A DNA stretch of 64,000 nucleotides from Chitinilyticum litopenaei DSM 21440 (GTDB taxonomy: Bacteria > Pseudomonadota > Gammaproteobacteria > Burkholderiales > Chitinibacteraceae). Below are positions 25,526-33,414 of the stretch, in pieces (within the stretch, counting starts at the first letter, position 1; the number at the start of each line of letters is the position of its first letter). The stretch lies in assembly GCF_000428145.1 (NCBI RefSeq), contig NZ_ATZJ01000001.1, positions 248,001 through 312,000 on the forward strand, written 5' to 3'. The notes under the pieces are model-generated. The model saw only the letters and a list, made by a program, of their open reading frames with translations, did not search any database and had not been told where the DNA came from. The translations under genes were made by a program, and so were the position numbers.

Positions 25526-25888
25526 ATGGCTGTGCGCATCTATCACAATCCGCGCTGCTCGAAGTCGCGCGAAACCCTGGCATTGCTGCAGGAGCAGGGC
25601 ATTAGCCCCGAAATCATCGATTACCTGAAAACTCCGCCCGATGCGGCCACGCTGCGCGAGCTGCTGGCGCTGCTCGGCATGGGCCCGCGTGAACTGCTGC
25701 GCAGCAAGGAAGAGGAGTATCGGGCCCTGGCCCTTGATGCTGATGGGCTGGATGACGATACCCTCATTGCCGCCATGGTTGTCCACCCGCGTCTGATCGA
25801 GCGTCCCATCGTCGTGCTGGACGAGCGCGCCGTGCTTGCCCGCCCGCCCGAGCGCGTGCTGGCGCTGCTGGGTGCTGCGGCGTCCTGA
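25526..25888 (+). CDS. arsC: Glutaredoxin-dependent arsenate reductase (ArsC family)
   Basis: A 120-aa thioredoxin-fold protein. VRIYHNPRCSKSRETLALLQ carries the catalytic Cys near residue 11 in the NPxCSKSR context of ArsC, and ERPIVVLDERAVLARPPERVL is the family C-terminus with the cis-Pro region. It reduces arsenate to arsenite with glutathione and glutaredoxin. No ars efflux genes are nearby, so a housekeeping or YffB/Spx-like role is possible. The ATG at 25526 matches the family start. Confidence 0.88.
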   Translation: MAVRIYHNPRCSKSRETLALLQEQGISPEIIDYLKTPPDAATLRELLALLGMGPRELLRSKEEEYRALALDADGLDDDTLIAAMVVHPRLIERPIVVLDERAVLARPPERVLALLGAAAS

Positions 25889-25937
25889 TCACCGAGAAGC
25901 TGCGCGGCCCAGGTTCTGTTGCTGTTCGATAATTTTT

Positions 25938-26120
25938 CCTGATCAGCAAGACTTCTCAGCAAAACCCAAATCAACCACAGAGAACACCGAGAACACCGAG
26001 AACACCCGGAGCACGTCCAGGCAATTCTCAGGGTTTTGCTTCCTCTGTGCCCTCTGTGCCTCTGTGGTTCAATAGGTTTTGTGTTTTGTGTTTTGTGGTT
26101 TGCTGAGAAGGGTTTCTAGG
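25938..26120. mobile_element. Composite inverted-repeat (MITE-like) element, copy i
   Basis: The left end CCTGATCAGCAAGACTTCTC continues AGCAAAACC. The right end, read in reverse complement, is CCTAGAAACCC then TTCTCAGCAAACC. Inside, AACCACAGAG is mirrored by CTCTGTGGTT, with GAGAACACC tandem units on the left and CCTCTGTGC units on the right. The interior resembles a palindromic repeat common in proteobacterial spacers. No coding potential is seen. Confidence 0.65.
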
Positions 26121-26168
26121 CTCTGTTGAGGTTTGATTAGTTTTTACGCCGCCCCGCCAGCTTGCCGG
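26118..26168 (-). repeat. 51-bp dispersed repeat, copy 2 (inverted)
   Basis: The reverse complement matches 12261-12311 at about 47 of 51 positions. It begins exactly where the composite element ends (shared AGG), hinting that the two were inserted together or that one marks the other's target. Confidence 0.75.
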
Positions 26169-26274
26169 GGCGCCTGGCAACATTTCGCGACACTTTTACC
26201 GCAAACGCGCGCTCGCCAACCCTTTGTCATCGCCTTGGCCGATAATCGCGCTGATTTCATTCAGGGAGCTCGCC

Positions 26275-27405
26275 ATGCCCAGTCAAATGCAAGCTTATTC
26301 CGTCCGTCTCGAATTCAGCGGCGAAGCGCTGGTGCACGCCAATCTGTCCGGCGCGGCCTTCGTCAATCACGACCTGTGGGTGGCCGGCGACGAGGCTGCC
26401 GGGCTGATGCGGCTCTCCAGGCTCGACCCGCTCGCCGGCGAAACACTGCGCTACGGCAATTCGCGCTATTTCGCGCTGGCCGACTACCTGGCGCTGCCCG
26501 ACGCGGCCGACATCGAGGCCGATCTGGAAGGCATGGCGTTTCATGGCGGCTATCTGTGGCTGGTCGGCTCGCACGGCCTCAAGCGCAAGGCGCCCAAGGC
26601 CGGACGCACGATCGCCGAAAATCTCAAGCGGCTCGCCAGCGTGTCGCACGACGGCAACCGCTGCCTCTTGGCGCGCATCCCGGTCGTCGACGGCCCGCAC
26701 GGCAGCGAGCTGGCGCGCCGCACCGCCGATGGCCGCACGGCGGCCATCCTCAGCGGCAACGACCGCGAAAACGAGCTGACCGCCCGGCTGGCCGACGACG
26801 TGCACCTGGGCGCCTATCTGGCGATACCGGGCAAGGACAACGGCTTCGACATCGAAGGGCTGGCCGTGCACGACGACCACCTGCTGCTGGGCCTGCGCGG
26901 CCCGGTGCTGCGCGGCTGGTCCGGCCTGCTGGAGGTGCGCCCGCGCGACAAGGACGGCGGCCTGCGTCTGGGCAAGCTCGGCGACAGGCACCGTTACCGC
27001 AAGCACTTCCTCAAGCTCAGCGGCCTGGGCGTGCGCGACCTGCTCTGGGATGGCGACGACCTCTTCATCCTCGCCGGGCCGACGATGGTGCTCGACGGCG
27101 AAATCCGCGTGTTCCGCTGGGACAACGCCGCCGCCGCGCTGGCCAGCGTACCCGACGATTGCCCGGAAATGCTGTGGGAAGACGGCCCGCGCGAGGTGCT
27201 GAGCTTGCCGCACGGCATCGGCACCGACCGCGCCGAGGCCATCGCCCGCCTGCCGCAGACGCTGTTGCCCGGCGCGGCGAAATGGCTGGTGCTCTACGAC
27301 GCCCCGGCGCCGGCCCGCTGCCCGGCCGAGCACGTGGTGCTGGCCGACCTGCTGCAGCGCGATCCGGTGGTGAAAAAACCGGCGCGCAAACCGGTCAGTG
27401 CCTGA
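26275..27405 (+). CDS. DUF3616 family protein
   Basis: A 376-aa cytoplasmic protein without signal peptide. It has repeating VAGDEAAGLMRLSRLD, LEGMAFHGGYLWLVGSHGLKRK and DIEGLAVHDDHLLLGLRGPVL segments, matching DUF3616, a beta-propeller-like family of unknown role. AGGGAG lies 6 nt before the ATG at 26275. It is rich in basic residues toward the end (VVKKPARKPV). The DIEGLA...LRG pattern recurs in the exported protein at 18128-19105. Nothing indicates a substrate. Confidence 0.8.
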   Translation: MPSQMQAYSVRLEFSGEALVHANLSGAAFVNHDLWVAGDEAAGLMRLSRLDPLAGETLRYGNSRYFALADYLALPDAADIEADLEGMAFHGGYLWLVGSHGLKRKAPKAGRTIAENLKRLASVSHDGNRCLLARIPVVDGPHGSELARRTADGRTAAILSGNDRENELTARLADDVHLGAYLAIPGKDNGFDIEGLAVHDDHLLLGLRGPVLRGWSGLLEVRPRDKDGGLRLGKLGDRHRYRKHFLKLSGLGVRDLLWDGDDLFILAGPTMVLDGEIRVFRWDNAAAALASVPDDCPEMLWEDGPREVLSLPHGIGTDRAEAIARLPQTLLPGAAKWLVLYDAPAPARCPAEHVVLADLLQRDPVVKKPARKPVSA

Positions 27406-27406
27406 T

Positions 27407-27464
27407 ATACCCCATTGGTGATGCGGCTGGAGGGTATCTTGAGAAAGGGCTTCAGGCATATACC
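27407..27464 (+). repeat. GGGTAT/ATACC-type element, copy G (ATACCC 5' variant)
   Basis: The copy begins ATACCCCATTGG and ends AAAGGGCTTCAGGCATATACC. It aligns over its whole length with the copy at 52199-52256; both have ATACCC rather than GGGTAT on the left and share AAAGGCTTCAG/AAAGGGCTTCAG. It overlaps the probable start and signal-peptide n-region of the small gene at 27439. Confidence 0.6.
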
Positions 27465-27630
27465 TGTATTGTCGATCATGCTGATTGCCCCGGCGCTGGC
27501 TGCCCCGGCGTCGTGGTGGCTGTGGCAAAGCAGTCGGGACGGCCAGACCTTCTGCGCGCAGACCAGCCCTGGCCCGGGCTGGCAGAAGGCCTCGGGGCCT
27601 TACGCCAATGCCCGCTGCGTCAAGGAGTGA
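27439..27630 (+). CDS. Small exported hypothetical protein
   Basis: A 63-aa protein from a TTG start at 27439, preceded at 4 nt by GGAGGG. It reads MRKGFRHIPVLSIMLIAPA and continues LAA/PASWW, a textbook signal peptide. The mature part is about 40 residues with two Cys (TFCAQTSPGPGW, ANARCVKE) that could form a disulfide. Alternative starts are ATG 27421 (adds MRLEGI) and ATG 27478 (loses the charged n-region). Its first codons come from a dispersed repeat. It lies 33 nt after the DUF3616 gene. Function is unknown. Confidence 0.5.
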   Translation: MRKGFRHIPVLSIMLIAPALAAPASWWLWQSSRDGQTFCAQTSPGPGWQKASGPYANARCVKE

Positions 27631-27720
27631 GGCGCGGTCGCGAGGCTGTTAAGCCGCCCACTTGCACCGCGCACGGCGCGTAGGCATAGTGCAGGTTTCT
27701 TGCAAAACGATGACGGCCCG

Positions 27721-28857
27721 ATGAGCACGCCCCTCCTTCTGCTGCACGCCACCGCCGGTGCCGGCCATACCCGCGCGGCGCAGGCCGTCGCCACCGCGCT
27801 CGAGCAGGCCGGCAGCCCCGGCCATCGCGTCGTCGACACGCTGCAATGCACGACGGCGTTTTTCCGCAAGATGTACGCCAAGGCCTATATCGACCTGGTG
27901 CAGACCGCGCCGGGGCTGTGGGGCCACCTCTATGAACGCTACGACGTGGTGAAGCCGCCCAGGAGCAAGACCGCGCGCTCGCGGCTGGCCTTCGACAAGG
28001 TCAACAGCCGCGCCTTCGGCAAGCTGCTCGCCGAGGCGCGCCCGCAAGCCATCCTGTGCACGCATTTCCTGCCGCTGGAGCTGCTGTCCGACCTCAGGGG
28101 GCGCGGCAAGCTCGATACGCCGGTGCACGCGGTGGTCACCGACGTCAGCCCGCACGCCTTCTGGGTTTACCCGCACATCGACGTTTACCACGTGGCCACG
28201 CCGGCCGGTGCGCGCGAGCTGGCCCGCAAGGGCATAGACGCGCAGCGCATCCGCGTGTCCGGCATTCCCATCGACCCGATTTTTGCGCAGCAGACGCCGG
28301 CAGCCACGCAGCGCGCCGCGCTGGGCCTGCCCGAACGAGCGACCGTGCTGCTGTTGTCCGGCGGCTTCGGCGTCGGCCCCCTGCTGGCCATGCTCGATTC
28401 CTTCGGCGCCGATGATGCCGGGCTCAGCGTCGTTGTCGTCGCCGGGCGCAATGCCGAGCTGGAAGCCGCGTGCCGCGCCAGGGCCGCGACGATGGCGACG
28501 CCGGTGACCGTCTATGGTTTTGTCAGCAATATCCACGAGCTGATGGACGCCGCCGACCTTGTCGTCACCAAGCCGGGCGGGCTGACCACCAACGAGATTC
28601 TCGCCAAGGGCAAGCCGATGGCGCTGGTCGCGCCGATTCCGGGGCAGGAGCAGCGCAACTGCGAATACCTGCTCGAAGAGGGGGCCGCGGTGCGGCTCTA
28701 CGACGCCGGCGACGCCGCGTGGTTTTTCCGCACCCTGCTCGACGATCACGCCAGAATGGCCGCGATGCGCGCCGCCTGTGCGCGCATCGCCAGGCCGCAG
28801 GCCGCCGCCGACATTGCCGCTGCGCTGCTGGCCGCCTTGCGGATGCTGCCGGCATGA
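27721..28857 (+). CDS. MGDG-synthase/MurG-like glycosyltransferase (GT28 type)
   Basis: A 378-aa GT-B enzyme. LLLHATAGAGHTRAAQAVAT is the glycine-rich loop of the MGDG-synthase N-domain, followed by LCTHFLPLELL and VVTDVSPHAFWV, which match diacylglycerol glucosyl/galactosyltransferases. The C-domain has LLLSGGFGVGPLLAML and VTKPGGLTTNEILAKGKPMAL, the UDP-sugar site. It probably glycosylates diacylglycerol at the inner membrane to form a glycolipid. Its stop overlaps the start of the App1-type phosphatase by 4 nt (ATGA), implying a joint function. Lipid specificity is inferred from family only. Confidence 0.87.
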   Translation: MSTPLLLLHATAGAGHTRAAQAVATALEQAGSPGHRVVDTLQCTTAFFRKMYAKAYIDLVQTAPGLWGHLYERYDVVKPPRSKTARSRLAFDKVNSRAFGKLLAEARPQAILCTHFLPLELLSDLRGRGKLDTPVHAVVTDVSPHAFWVYPHIDVYHVATPAGARELARKGIDAQRIRVSGIPIDPIFAQQTPAATQRAALGLPERATVLLLSGGFGVGPLLAMLDSFGADDAGLSVVVVAGRNAELEAACRARAATMATPVTVYGFVSNIHELMDAADLVVTKPGGLTTNEILAKGKPMALVAPIPGQEQRNCEYLLEEGAAVRLYDAGDAAWFFRTLLDDHARMAAMRAACARIARPQAAADIAAALLAALRMLPA

Positions 28858-29792
28858 GGGCTTGCGCGATTGCCCTGCTGCTGGCCTGCGGCCTGGCACA
28901 GGCAGCCGGGCAGAACATCGTTGACGATGGCTGGGCCACCGCGGCCGGCTACTGGTTTTCCGGGCGGCTGACCGGGGACAATCATCAGCCGGCCAAGGCC
29001 GATTCCGGCAAGCTCGATACGCTGTACCGCAGCACGCGGCTGCTGTTCGCCAGCAGCGCCGAGGGCGAGGTGGGCTGGTCAGTCGGTGCGCTGGCCTGGA
29101 GCAGCCGGGCCGACGATCACGGCTACTGGGCGCTGGCGGCGAACCAGAAGCTCGCGCTGGCTCCGGGCTGGCACGAGATCGGCAGCAGCGTGCCGCCCAG
29201 CAGCAAGGCGGGCCTTTTGGTGCACGACGCGCGCAACCGCTACGGGCTGATTTCCGACCTTGACGACACCATCGTCGTCAGCGACGTGCCGAACAAATTG
29301 CGCTTGCTGAAGAACAGCCTCAGCGTGCCGCCCGAATCGCGCGAGGCCGTCGCCGGCATGGCCGGGCTGTACGCGCGGCTGGCTGCCGGCAATCCGAACC
29401 CGGAAGCGACGCCGCTGTTCTATCTGTCCGCGTCGCCGAAACAGCTCACCGACGGCATTCGCCGTTTCCTGGCCAAGAACCGCTTCCCGCGCGGCGTGCT
29501 GCTGCTGAAGGAAGTCGGCCACGAAAGTCGTGACCCGCTGAGCGACCAGGAAGCCTACAAGCTCGACCGCCTGCGCGCCATCTTCCGGGCCTTTCCAGAC
29601 GTGCGTTTCGATCTGTTCGGCGACGACGGCGAGCGCGATCCGGAAATTTACGCGGCCATGCAGCGCGAATTCCCGCAGCAGGTCGGCAAGGTCTGGATCC
29701 GCCGCGTTAGCCCCGACCCGCAGCGCGCCCGCTACCCCGGCCAGCAGGACACGGCCGCCTTGCTGGCTGGCAAGCGGCCTGCCGCTGAGTGA
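28854..29792 (+). CDS. App1-type phosphatidate phosphatase domain protein (DUF2183)
   Basis: A 312-aa exported protein. MRACAIALLLACGLAQAAG is a signal peptide. NRYGLISDLDDTIVVSDVPN carries the HAD-like DxDDT catalytic motif (two Asp), with LFYLSASPKQL and DLFGDDGERDPEIY as later HAD motifs, as in the App1/DUF2183 family of phosphatidate phosphatases. It should hydrolyse a phospholipid or phosphatidate in the periplasm. It is translationally coupled to the glycosyltransferase. The catalytic motifs are intact; the substrate is inferred. Confidence 0.85.
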   Translation: MRACAIALLLACGLAQAAGQNIVDDGWATAAGYWFSGRLTGDNHQPAKADSGKLDTLYRSTRLLFASSAEGEVGWSVGALAWSSRADDHGYWALAANQKLALAPGWHEIGSSVPPSSKAGLLVHDARNRYGLISDLDDTIVVSDVPNKLRLLKNSLSVPPESREAVAGMAGLYARLAAGNPNPEATPLFYLSASPKQLTDGIRRFLAKNRFPRGVLLLKEVGHESRDPLSDQEAYKLDRLRAIFRAFPDVRFDLFGDDGERDPEIYAAMQREFPQQVGKVWIRRVSPDPQRARYPGQQDTAALLAGKRPAAE

Positions 29793-29899
29793 TGCCGGAT
29801 CCGGCCGGAGGCCCGCAGGGGGCGTGAATGCCGGCTGGGCGCCTTGCTTCAGGCCAAAAACAGCACAAACGGGCAGCGCAAACAAAACGTCAACAGAGC

Positions 29900-30511
29900 C
29901 TAATGCTCCAGAAACGAATACGGCTGAAACTTCTGCTGCAGGTATTGGCCGTGGCTGAGCAGGCGGTCGGCATCCTGGCTGAAGATGCCGACGGAGATTT
30001 CCGCCAGTTCGTCCTGCAGCAGCGCCAGCTGCTCGTCGAGCAAATGGGCTGCGGTTTTGCCGTCACGCAGCGGGTGCTGGCTGGCAAAGCGCGGCGGCAG
30101 GGCGAGGTAATTGTGCAGGGTGGCCGGCAGATCGCGGGTGACGGCGTTGCTCAGTTCCAGCGCGGCAGTGCCGGCCTGCGGCATGGCCTGCAGGCGTGGC
30201 GCCAGTTCATGCAGCTGGGCACGGATGGCTTCCAGCCGCGCCATCGCCGGCCCGGGCAAGCGGGAGGCGCATTCGCGGCACAGCACATCCATCGCCTCAT
30301 CCGGCGGCAAACCCTGCAGCCGTGCCGGCAGCGGCAGGGTCGCCCGTGGCAGCAGCAGCCAGCCGGACAGGTAGGCGCCGAGCGTCAGCGGCAACCACCA
30401 GTTGCGGACCACGCCGGCAAAGAACAAGGCCAGCACGCACAAGGCGGCGATGCTGCCCGCAATGTTGCGCGGGCTGTAAAGGAAGAGCATCAGCCTGGGC
30501 ATCAGCCTCAT
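29900..30511 (-). CDS. Membrane protein, XpaC-like (TelA partner)
   Basis: A 203-aa protein. Two adjacent hydrophobic helices occupy residues 17-53 (IAGSIAALCVLALFFAGVV and WWLPLTLGAYLSGWLLLP), followed by an about 150-residue soluble, mostly helical domain rich in Leu, Gln and Glu. The layout and the operon with a TelA protein match the XpaC family, named for 5-bromo-4-chloroindolyl phosphate hydrolysis and of unknown biochemical role. Its ATG overlaps the stop of the VWA gene by 4 nt, so it is the last gene of the four-gene cluster. The XpaC assignment is by layout and context, not a strong motif. Confidence 0.65.
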   Translation of the reverse strand: MRLMPRLMLFLYSPRNIAGSIAALCVLALFFAGVVRNWWLPLTLGAYLSGWLLLPRATLPLPARLQGLPPDEAMDVLCRECASRLPGPAMARLEAIRAQLHELAPRLQAMPQAGTAALELSNAVTRDLPATLHNYLALPPRFASQHPLRDGKTAAHLLDEQLALLQDELAEISVGIFSQDADRLLSHGQYLQQKFQPYSFLEH

Positions 30512-32085
30512 TGGTAGCCCCGGATTTCCTTGAATGCCGCCTGCAGACCGTGCTTGTTGGCATCAAAAACGCGTCCGCCCGTCGGTTGGGTCAGTGCATC
30601 CAGCTCCTCGCTGCGCGCCTCGCCGTAGCGCACGGCAAAAATGCGGATGCGCTGCCGTTCCGGGGGCAGGGCGGCAAACCAGGCAAGGAATTCTTTGGCG
30701 CTGAGCCCCTCGTTATTTTTGCCGTCGGTCATCAAAAGCAGGGTGTAGGTCCGGTCGGGGTCGCGATGCTGGCGCACTAGCGCCGCCTCGTAAGCGGCCT
30801 TGGCCGCCGTATAGATGGCCGTGCCGCCGGTGGTCTGCAACTGGCCGGCATAGTCGGAAAAGGCCTGCAGCTGCCGGTCATTGCGCTGGCGATCCTTGCC
30901 CAGCTCCCACACTTGCTGGTCTTCGACGTGATCGGAAAAACGCACGAGGGCAATGCGTTCACGATCACGCAGCCGGGCATAGCGGCCGGTCAGGCTGCTG
31001 TCGGCGCCCGCCAGTCCCTGCAGCGACTTGCGCAGCTGCTCGATGCGTTCACCCTGCATCGAGCCGCTGACATCGACGATAAAGGTGGAGTCCGCCGGGC
31101 GGCGCACGGCATGCAGATAGGCATCAAGCAGCCCGTCGATCACTTCCAGCCTGGCGGGAAACGCCAGCTCGAAATAATCCGTCTTGCTGCCGGCGGCCTG
31201 GACCTCGGGATGCACCGGCTGGCGATAGGTGCTGGCCGTCATGGCCTGCTGGAATTCCTTGCCGCGCAGGTAGGCCACCAGCCTGTCATAGTCGGCGCGC
31301 CGCTCTTCGCGCAGCAGCATGAAGGGGTAATCCGCCGTGATGACGCCGTCCTTCGGATAGACCAGGGTCAGCGGCTCGCTCAGTTTGGGCGCCAGCGCCT
31401 GCAGTACCGAGGCGTAATTGACCAGCCCGTCCAGCCGTGCTTCCTCGCGCACATAGGTATCGGCCAGCCAGCCCGAGGAGCCGGCGGTGACGGTTTGCGC
31501 CCTGGCAAAGCGGGCCTGGGCGGCAAAGTCGATATCGGCCAGTTCGAGCGCTTCGCCCTTGCCGGCCAGCGCGCTGGCCAGCCCCAGTACGGCGGCAAAA
31601 CCGGTGTTGGAGCTGGCCGGGCTGGTCATCGCCAGCCGCAGCCTGCCTTCGCCGCAGGCTCGCGCAATATCGGCCCAGCTGGGCGGCCGCGCCGCGTCGG
31701 CCCAGCCAAGCGTGCGGGCGACCGAGGTTTTGATGCCGATGACGACCGGAGACAGCATCGTGCGCTCGCTGGCGCGGATTCTGGCCTTGGCCGCTGGGGT
31801 AAGCAGCGCATACTTGTTGCTGGCCAGCCAGGCGAAATCATAGGCTTGCCCTTCATCCTGCAGCCGTTCGACCGCATCGAGCGTGCCGGCATAGTGCAGC
31901 TTCAGGCGGATGCCGGTCGCGGCTTCGATCTGCGGCAGCAGGGGCTCGATGTCCTTCAGTTCCGAGCCGGCCAGTACGGTGAGTTCGGCCGCGGCGGCGG
32001 CTTCCTGTGCCGCCTCCTTGCCATCCTTGCAAGCGCTCAGCAGCAAAACACCCGCCAGGGCCAGTACGCCCAGCCATTTACGCAT
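30508..32085 (-). CDS. Lipoprotein with solute-binding and von Willebrand factor A domains
   Basis: A 525-aa lipoprotein: MRKWLGVLALAGVLLLSAC is a lipoprotein signal peptide with LSAC lipobox. Residues 35-320 form a periplasmic solute-binding-like domain (ELTVLAGSELKDIEPLLPQ, LRLAMTSPASSNTGFAAVLG). Residues 340-525 form a VWA domain with an intact MIDAS (STFIVDVSGSM, TGGTAIYT, LLLMTDGKNNEG). It sits in the periplasm anchored to a membrane and should bind a partner protein through the metal site. It starts 10 nt after the TelA stop and overlaps the XpaC-like start. The fusion type is known in databases, but its function is not. Confidence 0.88.
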   Translation of the reverse strand: MRKWLGVLALAGVLLLSACKDGKEAAQEAAAAAELTVLAGSELKDIEPLLPQIEAATGIRLKLHYAGTLDAVERLQDEGQAYDFAWLASNKYALLTPAAKARIRASERTMLSPVVIGIKTSVARTLGWADAARPPSWADIARACGEGRLRLAMTSPASSNTGFAAVLGLASALAGKGEALELADIDFAAQARFARAQTVTAGSSGWLADTYVREEARLDGLVNYASVLQALAPKLSEPLTLVYPKDGVITADYPFMLLREERRADYDRLVAYLRGKEFQQAMTASTYRQPVHPEVQAAGSKTDYFELAFPARLEVIDGLLDAYLHAVRRPADSTFIVDVSGSMQGERIEQLRKSLQGLAGADSSLTGRYARLRDRERIALVRFSDHVEDQQVWELGKDRQRNDRQLQAFSDYAGQLQTTGGTAIYTAAKAAYEAALVRQHRDPDRTYTLLLMTDGKNNEGLSAKEFLAWFAALPPERQRIRIFAVRYGEARSEELDALTQPTGGRVFDANKHGLQAAFKEIRGYQ

Positions 32086-32095
32086 AACGATGTCC

Positions 32096-33313
32096 TCAGA
32101 GCCTGACCGGGCCGGCCAGGTCGTTGCCGGCGGCCAGTGTCTGGCGCACCGCCTCGCCGCGCGCACGATCCACATAGACCTGGGCGCGGTCGATTTCCTG
32201 GCGGATCAGCTCATTGTTCTTGCCCATGACGCTGATCGCCTCGGAACGGAACTTGTCCATCGCATCCATCGCACTGAAGGTCTGGTCGAACATGGCCTGC
32301 AGGCTTTCGATGCCGATCAGCGGGTTGCTGGCAAATTCGCCGGTTTTCTGCACATGCGTATTGAGCGCCCGCCCGCTCTGGTCGATCAGCTCGCTGATGG
32401 TGCCCGAGACGCCCTGCAGCATGTTCATTACTTCGATCTGGTTGCCGGTGGCGCGTGCGACAGTCGTCGCAACCGCCAGCGCCGACATGCCGGTGGTGGC
32501 GACGCGGCTGCAGCCATTGGCCATTTCGCGGCCGGTTTTTTTCAGCACCTCCAGCGCCAGATAGCCGTTCACCGTCACGGCCATCTGCGTCTGCATGTCG
32601 GTCAGGTTCTGCCGGGCATAGAACAGCACTTCCTGCTCCAGCGCCCGGGCGCGTTGCGCATCGCTGGCCTGCAGCGTGCTCACCTGAGTGGCGATGCGCG
32701 TGTCCAGCTCGCGCGCGAAGTGGATGGCGGCGTTGAGCTTTTGCATGGCCTCCCACAGCTTTTGCTTGACCAGTTCGATTTCGGCCACGTCTTTCTGCAT
32801 GTCGTCACGGGCGGCATGCACCTGCTGCAGCGCCGTGCCCAGCTGGCTGCTGGCCGACTGGAATTTGCGGAAATAGGCTTTCAGCTTGTTGCCGAAGGGA
32901 ATCAGGCCAAGCAGCTTATTCTCGGACAGCAGATCGCCCTGCTTGCCCGGATTCAGCTCGTCGAGCTGGCTGCGCAGCTGGTTGATGGCCTTGAAGGCCG
33001 GGCTGTTTTCCACGCCAACGAAATTGCGCTCCATGAAACGGCCCGTCATCAGATTGGCCGACTGGGCGATTTCCTCGCGGCCAAGGTGGAAGGCTGCATC
33101 GAGGCGCTGGCGAAAGCCATCGCTGCTCACGTCTTCGGTCAGCAGGCTATCGACAAAGCGGCCGACCTGCTCCTCGACGCGTGCTTTCAGCTCGGCCGGC
33201 AGGGGCGCCATTTCCGGCGCACGTTCGGCCGGCACCGCCGCGATCAGCTCGGGCGGGGTCAGCACCAGCGGTTCCGGGGCCTTCAGGGGCGCCATGGTGG
33301 AAGCATTCGTCAT
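32096..33313 (-). CDS. telA: TelA family toxic-anion-resistance protein
   Basis: A 405-aa soluble helical protein. It contains LLSENKLLGLIPFGNKLKAY, AAIHFARELDTRIATQV and YLALEVLKKTGREMANGCSR, matching the TelA family (PF05816), associated with tellurite, nisin and envelope-antibiotic tolerance. No membrane segment is present, so it acts in the cytoplasm, perhaps at the membrane with its XpaC-like partner. It is the second gene of the cluster; a 102-nt gap with a dispersed repeat separates it from the first gene. The name reflects family only; tellurite resistance is not shown. Confidence 0.9.
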   Translation of the reverse strand: MTNASTMAPLKAPEPLVLTPPELIAAVPAERAPEMAPLPAELKARVEEQVGRFVDSLLTEDVSSDGFRQRLDAAFHLGREEIAQSANLMTGRFMERNFVGVENSPAFKAINQLRSQLDELNPGKQGDLLSENKLLGLIPFGNKLKAYFRKFQSASSQLGTALQQVHAARDDMQKDVAEIELVKQKLWEAMQKLNAAIHFARELDTRIATQVSTLQASDAQRARALEQEVLFYARQNLTDMQTQMAVTVNGYLALEVLKKTGREMANGCSRVATTGMSALAVATTVARATGNQIEVMNMLQGVSGTISELIDQSGRALNTHVQKTGEFASNPLIGIESLQAMFDQTFSAMDAMDKFRSEAISVMGKNNELIRQEIDRAQVYVDRARGEAVRQTLAAGNDLAGPVRL

Positions 33314-33345
33314 TGCCCTGTTCCTTGCTCAAGTTCGAAATAGTG

Positions 33346-33410
33346 GGGTATGGCCATATGACCATTGCTGGTATTGGGTTGTGGTCGTATATCAGTCAGG
33401 GTATTGGCTG
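33346..33410 (+). repeat. GGGTAT/ATATC dispersed element, copy C, inside the TelA operon
   Basis: GGGTATGGCC opens the copy and GGTCGTATATC closes it at 33393; an extra GGGTATTGGCTG start follows at 33399. It occupies most of the 102-nt gap between the TelA gene and the upstream solute-binding-like gene, so it would be transcribed within their message. Confidence 0.5.
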
Positions 33411-33414
33411 GCGC

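Larger units (their letters stand above)
25889..26274. other. 386-nt intergenic region filled by repeats
   Basis: There is no gene here. It holds a 183-bp composite inverted-repeat element (25938-26120), directly abutted by copy 2 of the 51-bp repeat (26118-26168). The final 100 nt before the ATG at 26275 probably hold the promoter of the next gene. Confidence 0.6.

Noticed and set aside
26133..27683. 516-codon plus-strand frame overlapping the DUF3616 gene
   Set aside because: It begins inside a dispersed repeat (LISFYAAPP) and is an Arg-rich alternative frame of the real gene.
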